A program made the translations under genes and the position numbers. Positions 31,736 to 44,654 of a stretch of DNA of 64,000 nt are shown here, piece by piece. Origin of the DNA: Carettochelys insculpta (taxonomy: Eukaryota; Chordata; Testudines; Carettochelyidae); contig NC_134160.1 of assembly GCF_033958435.1 (NCBI RefSeq), positions 17,781,001 through 17,845,000 on the forward strand, in the 5' to 3' direction. The notes under the pieces are model-generated. The model did no database searches, was not told where the DNA came from, and was given only the letters and a program-made list of their open reading frames with translations. Each line of letters begins with the position of its first letter. Within the stretch, counting starts at the first letter, position 1.

Positions 31736-34700
31736 CTGGGTGCATGGGAGGTGGGGTGCAGAAGAAGGGTGCAGGAGGGGGACTGGGCAGGAGGTGGGGT
31801 GCAGGAGCAGGCTGGGGGTGAGGGTGTGTGGGAGGTGGGGTGCAGAAGAAGGGTGCAGGCGTGGGACAGGCTAGGAGGTAGGGTGCAGGAGCAGGCTGGG
31901 GGTGAGGGTGTGGGGTCCACATGGAAGCTGGGTGCAGAAGAAGTGTGCCAGTGGGGGACTGGATAGGAGGTGGGGTGCAGGAGCAGGCTGGGGGTGAGGG
32001 TGTGGGGTCCGAGTGGGAGGTGGGGTGCAGAAGAAGGGTGCAGGCAGAGGACTGGGTAGAAGGTGGGGTGCAGGAGCAGGCTGGGGGTGAGGGTGTGGGG
32101 TCTACATGGAAGGTGAGGGCAGAAGAAGTGTGCCAGTGGGGGACTGGATAGGAGGTGGGGTGCAGGAGGAGGCTGGGGGTGAGGGTGTGGGGTCCGAGTG
32201 GGAGGTGGGGTGCAGAAGAAGGGTGCAGGCAGAGGACTGGGTAGAAGGTGGGGTGCAGGAGCAGGCTGGGGGTGAGGGTGTGGGGTCCGAGTGGGAGGTG
32301 GGGTGCAGAAGAAGGGTGCAGGAGGGGGACTGGGTAGGAGGTGGGGTGCAGGAGCAGGCTGGGGGTGAGGGTGTGGGGTTCGAGTGGGAGGTGGGGTGCA
32401 GAAGAAGGGTGCAGGCAGAGGACTGGGTAGAAGGTGGGGTGCAGGAGCAGGCTGGGGGTGAGGGTGTGGGGTCTGTGTGGGAGGTGGGGTGCAGAAGAAG
32501 GGTGCAGGAGGGGGACTGGGCAGGAGGTGGGGTGCAGGAGCAGGCTGGGGGTGAGGGTGTGTGGGAGGTGGAGTGCAGAAGAAGGGTGCAGGCGTGGGAC
32601 AGGCTAGGAGGTAGGGTGCAGGAGCAGGCTGGGGGTGAGGGTGTGGGGTCCACATGGAAGGTGGGTGCAGAAGAAGTGTGCCAGTGGGGGACTGGATAGG
32701 AGGTGGGGTTCAGGAGCAGGCTGGGGGTGAGGGTGTGGGGTCCGAGTGGGAGGTGGGGTGCAGAAGAAGGGTGCAGGCAGAGGACTGGGTAGAAGGTGGG
32801 GTGCAGGAGCAGGCTGGGGGTGAGGGTGTGGGGTCTACATGGAAGGTGGGGGCAGAAGAAGTGTGCCAGTGGGGGACTGGATAGGAGGTGGGGTGCAGGA
32901 GCAGGCTGGGGGTGAGGGTGTGGGGTCCGAGTGGGAGGTGGGGTGCAGAAGAAGGGTGCAGGAGGGGGACTGGGCAGGAGGTGGGGTGCAGGAGCAGGCT
33001 GGGGGTGAGGGTGTGTGGGAGGTGGGGTGCAGAAGAAGGGTGCAGGAGGGGGACTGGGCAGGAGGTGGGGTGCAGGAGCAGGCTGGGGGTGAGGGTGTGT
33101 GGGAGGTGGGGTGCAGAAGAAGGGTGCAGGCGTGAGACAGGCTAGGAGGTAGGGTGCAGGAGCAGGCTGGGGGTGAGGGTGTGGGGTCCACATGGAAGGT
33201 GGGTGCAGAAGAAGTGTGCCAGTGGGGGACTGGATAGGAGGTGGGGTGCAGGAGCAGGCTGGGGGTGAGGGTGTGGGGTCCGAGTGGGAGGTGGGGTGCA
33301 GAAGAAGGGTGCAGGCAGAGGACTGGGTAGAAGGTGGGGTGCAGGAGCAGGCTGGGGGTGAGGGTGTGGGGTCTACATGGAAGGTGGGGGCAGAAGAAGT
33401 GTGCCAGTGGGGGACTGGATAGGAGGTGGGGTGCAGGAGGAGGCTGGGGGTGAGGGTGTGGGGTCCGAGTGGGAGGTGGGGTGCAGAAGAAGGGTGCAGG
33501 AGGGGGACTGGGTAGGAGGTGGGGTGCAGGAGCAGGCTGGGGGTGAGGGTGTGGGGTTCGAGTGGGAGGTGGGGTGCAGAAGAAGGGTGCAGGCAGAGGA
33601 CTGGGTAGAAGGTGGGGTGCAGGAGCAGGCTGGGGGTGAGGGTGTGGGGTCTGAGTGGGAGGTGGGGTGCAGAAGAAGGGTGCAGGAGGGGGACTGGGTA
33701 GGAGGTGGGGTGCAGGAGCAGGCTGGGGGTGAGGGTGTGGGGTTCGAGTGGGAGGTGGGGTGCAGAAGAAGGGTGCAGGCAGAGGACTGGGTAGAAGGTG
33801 GGGTGCAGGAGCAGGCTGGGGGTGAGGGTGTGGGGTCTGTGTGGGAGGTGGGGTGCAGAAGAAGGGTGCAGGAGGGGGACTGGGCAGGAGGTGGGGTGCA
33901 GGAGCAGGCTGGGGGTGAGGGTGTGGGGTCTGTGTGGGAGGTGGGGTGCAGAAGAAGGGTGCAGGAGGGGGACTGGGCAGGAGGTGAGGTGCAGGAGCAG
34001 GCTGGGGGTGAGGGTGTGTGGGAGGTGGGGTGCAGAAGAAGGGTGCAGGCATGGGACAGGCTAGGAGGTAGGGTGCAGGAGCAGGCTGGGGGTGAGGGTG
34101 TGTGGGAGGTGGGGTGCAGAAGAAGGGTGCAGGCGTGAGACAGGCTAGGAGGTAGGGTGCAGGAGCAGGCTGGGGGTGAGGGTGTGGGGTCCACATGGAA
34201 GGTGGGTGCAGAAGAAGTGTGCCAGTGGGGGACTGGATAGGAGGTGGGGTTCAGGAGCAGGCTGGGGGTGAGGGTGTGGGGTCCGAGTGGGAGGTGGGGT
34301 GCAGAAGAAGGGTGCAGGAGGGGGACTGGGTAGGAGGTGGGGTGCAGGAGCAGGCTGGGGGTGAGGGTGTGGGGTTCGAGTGGGAGGTGGGGTGCAGAAG
34401 AAGGGTGCAGGCAGAGGACTGGGTAGAAGGTGGGGTGCAGGAGCAGGCTGGGGGTGAGGGTGTGGGGTCTGTGTGGGAGGTGGGGTGCAGAAGAAGGGTG
34501 CAGGCGTGGGACAGGCTAGGAGGTGGGGTGCAGGAGCAGGCTGGGGGTGAGGGTGTGTGGGAGGTGGGGTGCAGAAGAAGGGTGCAGGCGTGAGACAGGC
34601 TAGGAGGTAGGGTGCAGGAGCAGGCTGGGGGTGAGGGTGTGGGGTCCACATGGAAGGTGGGTGCAGAAGAAGTGTGCCAGTGGGGGACTGGATAGGAGGT

Positions 34701-36660
34701 GGGGTTCAGGAGCAGGCTGGGGGTGAGGGTGTGGGGTCCGAGTGGGAGGTGGGGTGCAGAAGAAGGGTGCAGGAGGGGGACTGGGTAGGAGGTGGGGTGC
34801 AGGAGCAGGCTGGGGGTGAGGGTGTGTGGGAGGTGGGGTGCAGAAGAAGGGTGCAGGAGGGGGACTGGGCAGGAGGTGGGGTGCAGGAGCAGGCTGGGGG
34901 TGAGGGTGTGGGGTCTGTGTGGGAGGTGGGGTGCAGAAGAAGGGTGCAGGAGGGGGACTGGGCAGGAGGTGGGGTGCAGGAGCAGGCTGGGGGTGAGGGT
35001 GTGGGGTCTGTGTGGGAGGTGGGGTGCAGAAGAAGGGTGCAGGAGGGGGACTGGGCAGGAGGTGAGGTGCAGGAGCAGGCTGGGGGTGAGGGTGTGTGGG
35101 AGGTGGGGTGCAGAAGAAGGTGCAGGCATGGGACTGGGTAGGAGGTGGGGTGCAGGAGCAGGCTGGGGGTGAGGGTGTGTGGGAGTTGGGGTGCAGAAGA
35201 AGGGTGCAGGCATGGGACTGGGTAGGAGGTGGGGTGCAGGAGCAGGCTGGGGGTGAGGGTGTGGGGTCCGAGTGGGAGGTGGGGTGCAGAAGAAGGTGCA
35301 GGCGTGGGACGGGGTACGAGGTGGGGTGTAGGAGCAGGCTGGGGGTGAGGGTGTGTGGGAGTTGGGGTGCAGAAGAAGGGTGCAGGCATGGGACTGGGTA
35401 GGAGGTGGGGTGCAGGAGCAGGCTGGGGGTGAGGGTGTGTGGGAGTTGGGGTGCAGAAGAAGGGTGCAGGCATGGGACTGGGTAGGAGGTGGGGTGCAGG
35501 AGCAGGCTGGGGGTGAGGGTGTGGGGTCCGAGTGGGAGGTGGGGTGCAGAAGAAGGTGCAGGCGTGGGACGGGGTACGAGGTGGGGTGTAGGAGCAGGCT
35601 GGGGGTGAGGGTGTGTGGGAGTTGGGGTGCAGAAGAAGGGTGCAGGCATGGGACTGGGTAGGAGGTGGGGTGCAGGAGCAGGCTGGGGGTGAGGGTGTGT
35701 GGGAGTTGGGGTGCAGAAGAAGGGTGCAGGTGGGGGACTGGGTAGGAGGTGGGGTGCAGGAGCAGGCTGGGGGTGAGGGTGTGTGGGAGTTGGGGTGCAG
35801 AAGAAGGGTGCAGGCATGGGACTGGGTAGGAGGTGGGGTGCAGGAGCAGGCTGGGGGTGAGGGTGTGTGGGAGTTGGGGTGCAGAAGAAGGGTGCAGGTG
35901 GGGGACTGGGTACGAGGTGGGGTGCAGGAGCAGGCTGGGGGTGAGGGTGTGGGGTCTGTGTGGGAGGTGGGGTGCAGAAGAAGGGTGCAGGAGGGGGACT
36001 GGGCAGGAGGTGGGGTGCAGGAGCAGGCTGGGGGTGAGGGTGTGTGGGAGGTGGGGTGCAGAAGAAGGGTGCAGGAGGGGGACAGGCTAGGAGGTAGGGT
36101 GCAGGAGCAGGCTGGGGGTGAGGGTGTGGGGTCCACATGGAAGGTGGGTGCAGAAGAAGTGTGCCAGTGGGGGACTGGATAGGAGGTGGGGTTCAGGAGC
36201 AGGCTGGGGGTGAGGGTGTGTGGGAGTTGGGGTGCAGAAGAAGGGTGCAGGTGGGGGACTGGGTAGGAGGTGGGGTGCAGGAGCAGGCTGGGGGTGAGGG
36301 TGTGTGGGAGTTGGGGTGCAGAAGAAGGTGCAGGCATGGGACGGGGTACGAGGTGGGGTGTAGGAGCAGGCTGGGGGTGAGGGTGTGTGGGAGTTGGGGT
36401 GCAGAAGAAGGGTGCAGGTGGGGGACTGGGTAGGAGGTGGGGTGCAGGAGCAGGCTGGGGGTGAGGGTGTGTGGGAGTTGGGGTGCAGAAGAAGGGTGCA
36501 GGTGGGGGACTGGGTACGAGGTGGGGTGCAGGAGCAGGCTGGGGGTGAGGGTGTGTGGGAGTTGGGGTGCAGAAGAAGGTGCAGGCATGGGACGGGGTAC
36601 GAGGTGGGGTGTAGGAGCAGGCTGGGGGTGAGGGTGTGGGGTCCGCATGGGAAGGAAGGT
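31736..36660. repeat. 93/84-bp G-rich minisatellite, about 55 monomers, with higher-order structure
   Basis: Monomers contain GTGCAGAAGAAGGGTGCAGG, then ACTGGGTAGGAGGTGGGG, then TGCAGGAGCAGGCTGGGGGT and GAGGGTGTGGGGTCCG. The short form lacks 9 bp (GGGGTCCGA). A variant marked by CCACATGGAAGGTGG and GTGTGCCAGTGGGGG recurs at about 31917, 32650, 33188, 34191, 34646 and 36133, so multi-monomer blocks were duplicated. Both lengths are multiples of three, which keeps frames open on both strands, including Pro/His/Thr-rich minus-strand frames of up to 702 codons. I regard these as artefacts. The plus strand is G-rich with many GGGG runs, hence potential G-quadruplexes. Confidence 0.95.
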
Positions 36661-38394
36661 GCAGGAGCAGGGTGGAGGTATAGGGTCTGGGCAGGAGTAG
36701 GGTGTGGGTGAGGCTGGAATGGAAGTGCCTGCCTCGCACAGCTCCAGGGATGGGCACAGCTCTGCCTGCTGCAGGGAAATGATTCCCACAGACACCTCCC
36801 CACACTGCTACCATCAGCCTTTCCAGCCAGTGGGAGGGACAGGAGCAGTGCCCGCCGGGAGCACTTTCCCGTGGGACGCGGGGCGGCTTCCTTCCCTGCC
36901 AGGTGGAGCGTGGGAGCCAGATCCCTGGCTTGCCTTGATGGAGCCGCAGGGCTTAGGGCTCCCTGCAGCAGAGAGCCGGGCCTGGCTGGACTGCCAGAGC
37001 GCCCTCACCCTGCCCCTGGGGCAGGGAGCCAGGCTTGGTTCTTGTGGGCCAGATCAGGGGAAGCCGCAGGCCATCCTTTCCCTGCCCCTTCTTTAACATG
37101 CCAGCAGCCTCCTGCTTTGGGCCGGGTTATGTGCAGGCTGTCTCTTCTGCATCCCCCAGGAACACGCGCTGGGGGCCCCATCACAGTCCCCGCAGTCAGC
37201 ACTAACCGACACCAGCCAAACTGACTTCAGTGAGCAAAACATCCTCCAGCAGCTAATGGCAGCAAAGGGGCAGGAACGGTATTTCTATAGGCACTGCCGC
37301 GGCCTGTCCCTGCGCCCAGAGTGCCGTCGGGGAAGCACTCTTCAGAGCCCGCTTACAGTTCCCAAGTGGCACATCCCCACCCCTGAGGCCTTCCCCCTTC
37401 TTCAGGCAAAAGCTAGAGGGCAAGAGCCGGCGAGAGCCCACGCCCTGGGGAGAAGGACGCTCGGCTGGTGGGTGGGAGACTCACGGTCAAGCCCTTTGTT
37501 GACCTTTTTCTGAAAAGGGACTTGTCTCCAGGGCTCCCACAGGCCCTGAACATCGGCTCTAGGCTCCCGGGGGACGGCAGCTGAGATCTCTGCCTCTGCT
37601 TTTGCCCAAGAATTCCACGTGGAGCAGAGAAAGCTGAGTCCGAACCGACCTGCCTCTGTGAAAAGCTCTGCTGTGGCTGTGAGTCGGGACAGCCTCCTGG
37701 ATTTTCACAAGAACCATTTCTTTGCCCACGCTGTGCGACTCTGTGCTGGGGCCACATCCTTAACTGAGTCCCTTCTGACCAGCATGTAAATAACAACACC
37801 TCTGTTAGCATCTTCCATCCAAGTATCCCCCCCGCACCCAGCAAGCAGGATGTAGCTCGCTGCGCCCGGAGCGGTGAGTCAACTTGCGACGTACCTCAGG
37901 CTCTGACACACCGATGAGCACAGAGCTGAGCACCACAGCCTGTCAAACGAGGCTTTTCAGCTCAGCTTTGACAAAGAGGAGCCGTTGCGAATACCTGGCC
38001 ATGCTTCACATTCTGGCGACTCAGACCTGCTGAGTGGAGGACCCGTTTCAGTCAGAAATGGCCAAGTGAGAACAGGAAGGGACCAGTAAGAATCTCAGAT
38101 GCCACAGCCGAACTGCGCTGGGGACTGAGGCCGGTGTTTCCATTGCTGCATGAGCCCATGAGGGAATAGGGTGACAGACATGCAGAACTGCTTGTGGGAC
38201 TGGGGCCCTGGGTGTTTCCAGGCGAGAGCTAAAGCCCAGAGCCTGTGGCGTAACCCTCCTCTGTCAAGCTCCCTGTCACAGGGGTCTGTGCACAGGACAA
38301 GCCAGGACCAGCTGGACAGAGGGACATTTCTGAGCTGTCAAATCACCTGCAGGCAGCTACTGAATGTGGTGTGAAATCACCTTCTGTTCCTTAT
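36661..38394. other. No gene recognised
   Basis: The first 60 bp still resemble worn array monomers (GGGTGTGGGTGAGG). Beyond that is unique sequence without a convincing exon, RNA gene or transposon. Confidence 0.45.
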
Positions 38395-38490
38395 CACTCC
38401 ATTCCGCAGGCATGGACTGAGACTTGGCCAGGCTCACAGAGTTATCGGGCGAGCCGGGAACAGGGTGCAGGAGTCCAGAGCCTGCGCTTG
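38395..38490 (-). mobile_element. MIR-like SINE remnant
   Basis: CCGCAGGCATGGACTGAGAC, GGCCAGGCTCACAGAGTTAT and GAGCCGGGAACAGGGTGCAG follow the reverse MIR order. Weak. Confidence 0.45.
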
Positions 38491-39956
38491 GAGAACCTGG
38501 CTAAGCTGCCTATCTGAAACCCAGCAGGGCCCTGTGCCAAGCACCCTTGGGGAGAGAAAGGCTGGGGAGGAAATCTCCTATGCTGCTTGGGGAGTGGGTA
38601 GCATATTCCAGGTGGGGTTAATGTCAGCAAACGCCGCGTTGGCTGTTAGCCTGGCCTCATGCTCCACGGACAGCAGGAGCTGAGCCACTCACAAGCAGAC
38701 CAAGGCAAAGGGAACGGGCTTTTCAGGCGAGCAAGGGTGGAGCTGAGAACCTGTGTCAGAACCAAATAGCGTCTAACACCTCTGGCCTTCGCTGGCCCTT
38801 GGAGTTCCATACCACCTCAGCCAGTGGGCCGCCTCTGCTAAGCTCGCGGCTGTACATCGCTGGTAGGAAAAGCGACCACAGCTTGGCAGTTAACCCGTTC
38901 TGTGGTGGAATGAAGAGGGTTTCCAAGCCCTGCGAGATGACTCGGAGATGGTAATTATTAAAGAAGGAAAGAGGAGCCAAGCAGCTTTGTGGTAGTGCCC
39001 GGCCATCAGGCGAGGCAGCTGCCGCACGTAGGAAGGGAAAGAAAGGCGGAAAAAAGGGAATAAACAAGTTTTTTTTTAATAAAATTGAAAAAAAACAGAG
39101 AAAATAAATTAATGTAGAATTAAAGTGCAAGGCAGAGGGGGAGGGGCCCAGCATGGAACTGAGAGGAATGTTTGGGCCTGGGCATAGAGGAAGGAAGGTA
39201 AACCCAAGCCCCAGAACCTCACTGCCGGTGCTGCAGGGCAGGCCAGAGTTATTAGACCAGTCCCTGCTGGCCCTGAAAGCCAAGGTCTGAACACGCCTGC
39301 CCCTTGCAAGGGCCTGGACCATCTTTCTGCTCCATGGCACAGCCCAAGGCCCATCTGCTGGAAGCAGCTCAGACTTTGCCTCGTGGAGATGCCGGCGCAG
39401 GGCAGCTGGGGAAACAGGATGAGAAGCCATCCCCAGCAGTCCCAGGGCTGCCCTGGGGCTAGCAGCACTGTGCAGACACAGGCGAGCTTTAGTCAAAACA
39501 GTGCTGAAAAATTTCACAAATTTTAGCACAAAACCTCCTCATGGGCATAACAAGATGTCGACGTGCTGCCGTTCAGCCCACATTCGAGGCTGCCCCTCAG
39601 CCCCATTGGTGACCACTTAGGCATCGTGGTCTGTGTCGAGGGGATGGGCAGACAGGACTCTGGGCTCCTGCTGCCCACCAGCCTTCCCTGGGAAATCTTT
39701 TGGGGTAAATAAAAAAAGGAGGGGGAGTGTCCCAGCCAGTCTTTATGAATACATTAATTTCCAACACCCCCCACCTTGTCACTGGGGTTTGTTTAAACAC
39801 CCACAATCCCCCGTCCCAAAACCAGAGGAGGGGGAAAATTGTTGCCAAAAAGCTGGACAAGTCTTTTTACAAAACCCACAAGTTTTCATTTTCTGGTGGG
39901 TTTTTTTGTTTTTTTTGGTTGGTTAGTTGGTTGTTTTTTGTGAAAAATTGGTGTGA
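38491..39956. other. No gene recognised; A/T homopolymer-rich patches
   Basis: A/T tracts lie at 39065-39120 and 39895-39945. A 258-codon minus-strand frame (38756-39529) begins at GTG, has a T-rich hydrophobic stretch from the A/T tract and no domain, so it is not called as a gene. Confidence 0.45.
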
Positions 39957-41735
39957 ACATAAGAACATAAGAATGGCCATACTGGGTCAGACCAAAGGTC
40001 CATCGAGCCCAGCATCCCATCTGCCGACGGTGGCCAATGCCAGGTGCCCCAGAGAAGGAGAACAGAAGACAATGATCAAGTGATTTATCTCCTGCCATCC
40101 GTCTCCTGCTCTTGTTATGAAGGCTAGGGCACCATACTTTATCCCTGGCTAATAGCCATTTATGGACCTAACCTGCAAAAATTTATCAAGCTCTTTTTTA
40201 AACCCTAATAGAGTCCTGGCCTTCACAGCCTCCTCGGGCAAGGAGTTCCACAGGTTGACTGTGCGCTGTGTGAAGAAAAATTTCCTTTTATTAGTTTTGA
40301 ACCTACTACCCATCAATTTCATTTGGTGTCCCCTAGTTCTTGTATTATGGGAAAAGGTAAATAATTTTTCTATATTCACTTTCTCCACACCATTCATGAT
40401 TTTATATACCTCTATCATATCGCCCCTCAATCGCCTCTTTTCCAAACTGAAAAGTCCCAGTCTCTCTAGCCTCTCCCCATATGGGACCCTTTCCAAGCCC
40501 CTAATCATCTTAGTCGCCCTTTTCTGAACCTTTTCTAATGCCAATATATCTTTTTTGAGGTGAGGAGACCACATCTGCACGCAGTAGTCAAGATGTGGGC
40601 GTACCATAGTTTTATATAGGGAAGTATGATATCTTTTGTCTTATTATCGATCCCTTTTTTAATAATTCCTAACATCCTATTTGCCTTACTAACTGCCGCT
40701 GCACACTGCGTGGATGTCTTCAGAGAACTATCCACTATAACTCCAAGATCCCTTCCCTGATCTGTCGTAGCTAAATTTGACCCCATCATGTAGTACGTGT
40801 AATTTGGGTTATTTTTTCCAACATGCATTACCTTACACTTACCCACATTAAATTTCATTTGCCATTTTGCTGCCCAATCACTCAGTTTGCTGAGATCTTT
40901 TTGTAGTTCTTCACAATCCCTTTTGCTTTTGACTGTCCTGAACAACTTGGTGTCATCTGCAAACTTTGCCACCTCACTGCTTACCTCATTTTCTAGATCA
41001 TTGATGAACAAGTTGAACAGGATCGGTCCCAGGACTGACCCCTGGGGAACACCACTAGTTACCCTCCTCCATTGTGAAAATTTACCATTTATTCCCACCC
41101 TTTGTTTTCTGTCTTTTAACCAATTCCCGATCCATGAAAGGACCTTTCCTCCTATCCCATGACCACCTAATTTACATAAAAGCCTTTGGTGTGGGACCGT
41201 GTCAAAGGCTTTCTGGAAATCTAGGTATATTATGTCCACTGGGTGCCCCTTGTCCGCATGTTTATTAACCCCTTCAAAGAATTCTAATAGATTAGTTAGA
41301 CACGACTTCCCTCTGCAGAAACCATGCTGACTTTTGCCCAACAATTCGTGCTCTTCTATGTGCCTTGCAATTTTACTCTTTACTAGTGTTTCTACTAATT
41401 TGCCTGGTACTGATGTTAAACTTATCGGTCTATAATTGCCAGGATCTCCTCTAGAGCCTTTTTTAAATATTGGTGTTATATTGTCCGTCTTCCAGTCATT
41501 TGGTACCAAAGTGGATTTAAAGGATAGGTTACAAACCACTGTTAATAACTCCGCAATTTCACATTTGAGTTCTTTCAGAACCCTTGGGTGAATGCCGTCT
41601 GGTCCTGGAGACTTGTTACTATTCAGCTTATCAATTAATTCCAAAACCTCCTCTAATGTCACTTTAATCTGAGTGAGTTCCTCAGATTTGTCACCTAAAA
41701 AGGCTGGCTCAGATTTAGGGATTAGCTGGGGGTGG
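39957..41735 (-). mobile_element. CR1 LINE, 5'-truncated
   Basis: The minus strand reads from the RT domain through the ORF end and a 3' UTR that finishes with the CR1 phrase (inverse of CATACTGGGTCAGACCAAAG near 39977-39996) and an ATAAGAAC octamer repeat (39959-39975). CR1 inserts without a poly-A tail and usually without target duplication, and none is seen. The 5' limit near 41735 is approximate. Confidence 0.95.
40149..40607 (-). pseudogene. CR1 ORF2 C-terminal segment after a frameshift
   Basis: Continues the CR1 polyprotein in another frame with [13 protein letters not shown], then [12 protein letters not shown] and, near the end, [11 protein letters not shown], the normal C-terminal signature. 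It overlaps the preceding frame by about 70 bp, consistent with a small indel near 40600 that inactivates the element. Confidence 0.9.
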
Positions 41736-41806
41736 GGGAGAATTTCCGGAGCTGCTTTCATACACAGCAAGCAAGGGGAGAGATGCTCTGGCTCAGTAAC
41801 CATCAC
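40535..41806 (-). pseudogene. CR1 reverse transcriptase, partial
   Basis: The frame of 423 codons contains the ordered non-LTR RT motifs: KSPGPDG (65-71), NYRPISL (124-130), QHGFCRGKSC (160-169), YLDFQKAFD (194-202), SGVPQGSVLGP (251-261) and the catalytic FADD box in KFADDTK (281-287). The N-terminal APE-type endonuclease of intact CR1 is missing. The first 30 or so residues look like flanking sequence. Near 40600 the frame shifts, so the protein would end in unrelated residues. RT core residues are intact, suggesting a fairly young insertion. Confidence 0.92.
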
Positions 41807-43394
41807 CCCGGCCCCACTCTTCAGTCCTTCCCTGCGTCTGCTGCTCAGGGAGGTGTCACTGCCTCACTGCCCCACCTCAGAGAGGCACACCCGGCCGCTG
41901 TGGAGCCAAGCCCCCGAGTCCTCTCTCCTGCAGGATCCCCGGGCTGCAGCATCAAAAGCTGAATGTGGGGGCTGGGGACTGCTGGGGAGACACGCTGAGA
42001 AGCAATGTAGAATGACCCTCCCCACAGCCCCGGCCCTGCCCTGCAGACCCCAGCTAGGTACATGGTCCTCAGGGAAGGAGCAGAAAGGCAGCAATGAAAG
42101 GAATTTATTCTGTTCGGTGAATGTGGAATTATCAACTCAGAGCAGCAGCAAATAAATTAAAGATGTGGCAGAGTTTTATTGCCTTTGATGTACAGATGAC
42201 GGCTGCGTGTGTGTCTGTGTGCTTGTGGGCTGGTTTTTTCCACTGGCTAAGATCGGGGGGAGCAGCGCCTATATCAAAGTCTCTTTTCTGTTGGCAGCAC
42301 GGGGGCGGGGGGCGTACGCGGCAGGCGCGAAGGGGTCTGCGGGATGACGCCATCGCTCCCACAACCCACCTGCAGGGAGCTGCCGCTTTGGCTTGTAACT
42401 GTGCTCCTCTCGCCATCGGCCGGTGGCACCTCGGCAGTGCTGCTGTCCCGGGCCAGCCTGGCCCAGTAAGCCCGGCCCGTTGCGGGAATCCGGGGCTGTT
42501 ACTGGCCATGCGCCCCAGCGGCAGTAAAGAGGCTGGGCTGGGCTGGGCTGGGCTTTGGGACTGACCCAAGCGACTCCCCTGGCTCCGGTTTCAGAAACAG
42601 CACCTTCCCCAGGTCCTCATTGCTGCCGGTGGCGACATCCCCCCTCCCTCTCCCCACCAGTCCAGCCCTCAGGGTGGCCGGCTGGGCCCTCACCCTACAG
42701 CAGAGGCTGTGGGCCCTTGAGTGTCTGCTCCTACCTGTCTCTTTCTCTGCTCCATTGTGGAGCACACAGGGCTCCCATCTCCTCCTGCTGCTCCTTCCCG
42801 GCCCCGGCCCTGGCCCCGGCCCACTTCTCTGTCACCCCCATCCCTCCGCAAGCCCGGGGACACGTGCCCCTGCGGGCATGGCAAGGGGCAATAGGCGGGC
42901 GGCCTGCAGCATCGCCAGACTCCATGCCAGCCTGGCAGGGGCCGAGGGCTTTTCACAGTCAAGCCTAGTGCTAAGGATGTTGCTGCACCGTGAGAATTAA
43001 ATACACATGCTTTGCAATCTGCTCTGAAAGGGGGAGAGGCTGGCCGGGCTCCTGGCCCAGGCTGCTCAGGCGCTGGGGGTTTGCAGCAGCCAGGCTATCT
43101 GTGTGCGGAGCAGGACCCACGCGCCCACCCACAGCTGCCGGCTGCAGCCAGAAGGGCCAAGCAGGGAGCCGGCCTGGGGGGCGCTGAGAGGGCAGGGAGC
43201 TTGTATGACCTGACACAGCAAAGGCACCAACCAGACCTGTACCACACACCAACCACTCCAGGACACCACCGCCAGGTCCCTGCTGTGCCCTGGTCCTGCA
43301 CTGGTGCCAGTCACGGGCTCTGACAGGAGGCTTCTGCCTGGGCGGCCTGCTGCCCCCAGGCCCAGTGCAGGGAAAGGCTGCACCCAGCCCTCTC
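41807..43394. other. No gene recognised; candidate conserved block 42115-42200
   Basis: Mostly GC-rich. Positions 42115-42200 are AT-richer (GGAATTATCAACTC, CAAATAAATTAAAGATG). A short GGGCT run lies at 42534-42553. Frames on both strands lack domains. Confidence 0.4.
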
Positions 43395-43725
43395 CAGGGA
43401 GACTCCCAAGAAGGGGGTCCCCAGGGAGGGGCGCAGAGAGAAGGGGGATGCCCAGGGAGGGGCACAGAGAGAAGGGGGGTGCCCAGGGAGGGGCGCAGAG
43501 GGAAGGGGGATCCACAGGGAGGGGCACAGAGAGAAGGGGGATGCCCAGGGAGGGGCGCAGAGGGAAGGGGGGTGCCCAGGGAGGGGCACAGAGAGAAGGG
43601 GGTGCCCAGGGATGGGCGCAGAGGGAAGGGGGGTGCCCAGGGAGGGGCGCAGAGGGAAGGGGGGTGCCCAGGGAGGGGCCCAGAGAGAAGGGGGGTGCCC
43701 AGGGAGGGGCCCAGAGAGAAGCAGG
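43395..43725. repeat. 31-bp tandem repeat, about 10 copies
   Basis: TGCCCAGGGAGGGGCACAGA recurs at 31-bp spacing (for example 43449 and 43480), with GGGGCACAGAGAGAAGG and GGGGCGCAGAGGGAAGG forms alternating. Apparent frames of Gly/Arg-rich or Pro/Leu-rich peptide arise from the repeat. Confidence 0.93.
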
Positions 43726-44654
43726 GAGACGTTTTCACCCCCTGCCCCACCCTTACTCTTCCTCAGAAGCCGGTCACTAGCCCCCTGAACTGCCCTGGCC
43801 CTGCAGCCAGCTGTGTCGGAGCCCTCGCCCTCCCGCCCCCGCGGGCTCTGACATGGGAGGCCCGGGAAGCGGTATTGTCCTGCCAGTGGGGCCCAGACAG
43901 GTGATGTGTGAGTGCGGGTGGGGGGAGCGCTCCTGCCCGCGCCCTCCCTGGCTCCTGCCTGCACAGGCTGGCGGAGGCAATTCAGCCCTTTGCCTGGCCA
44001 GGCTCGTGTCCTGCACTTCCTGGGCTGGGCCACAGAGCCAGGGCCAGCGGCTGGGTGTGGGGCTCCGGAGAGCTTGGGCCGCCTGTGAGTGGGGCCTTGT
44101 AAATGGGTCACGGCACGTGACCCGCACTCCCTCTCGGCTGAGTGCAGGCGCCAGGAGGGATCCAGGTGCCGGCAGCTGTCTGGCGGAGCGCCCAGCCGGC
44201 AGCCTGGGTTTCTGCTGGGGGTGCACATTCCAGCGACTGATTCTGCCCACGGCTGGGGTAAGCACGCGGGGACCCAGCTCCCAGCTGTGGCAGCTGAGCA
44301 CGCCGGGGCCCTCGCGAAGCACGTGCCTGAGGGGCACTGGGCTGCCACGTCTCTCCCCGCAGGTGCTGGCATGAGAGGTGAGGGGGCTGCTGCACGCCCC
44401 GGCCAGAGGCAGGGTCCCTTCTGCGCAGGGTTCATGGCTTGGTTCAGTGGGTCTCATCACCCCCACTATGTGCATTGCCCCAGCACCACCCCATCCCCCT
44501 GCGCCTCCCCTCCATCAGCCCATCTGCCGCCCTCCCCCTTCACGTGCCAAGCACCCCCACCTGGCTCCTCGCCCCGCGTGCCGGCAGGGACCCACGGCCA
44601 AGCCGGGGGTGGAGCTGGTCACCGCGCCGAAGAGGAAGACAGCCGCACTCGCAA
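43726..44654. other. No gene recognised
   Basis: GC-rich unique sequence. Overlapping frames on both strands up to about 230 codons have no domain. Confidence 0.45.

Noticed and set aside
31609..36814. Proline/histidine-rich repeat proteins up to 702 codons on the minus strand
   Set aside because: 93- and 84-bp monomers are multiples of three and free of stops, so several frames on both strands stay open. No signal peptide, splice site or unique domain flanks them.
38756..39529. 258-codon minus-strand frame with a hydrophobic segment
   Set aside because: It starts at GTG, the hydrophobic stretch is an A/T tract, and no domain is seen.
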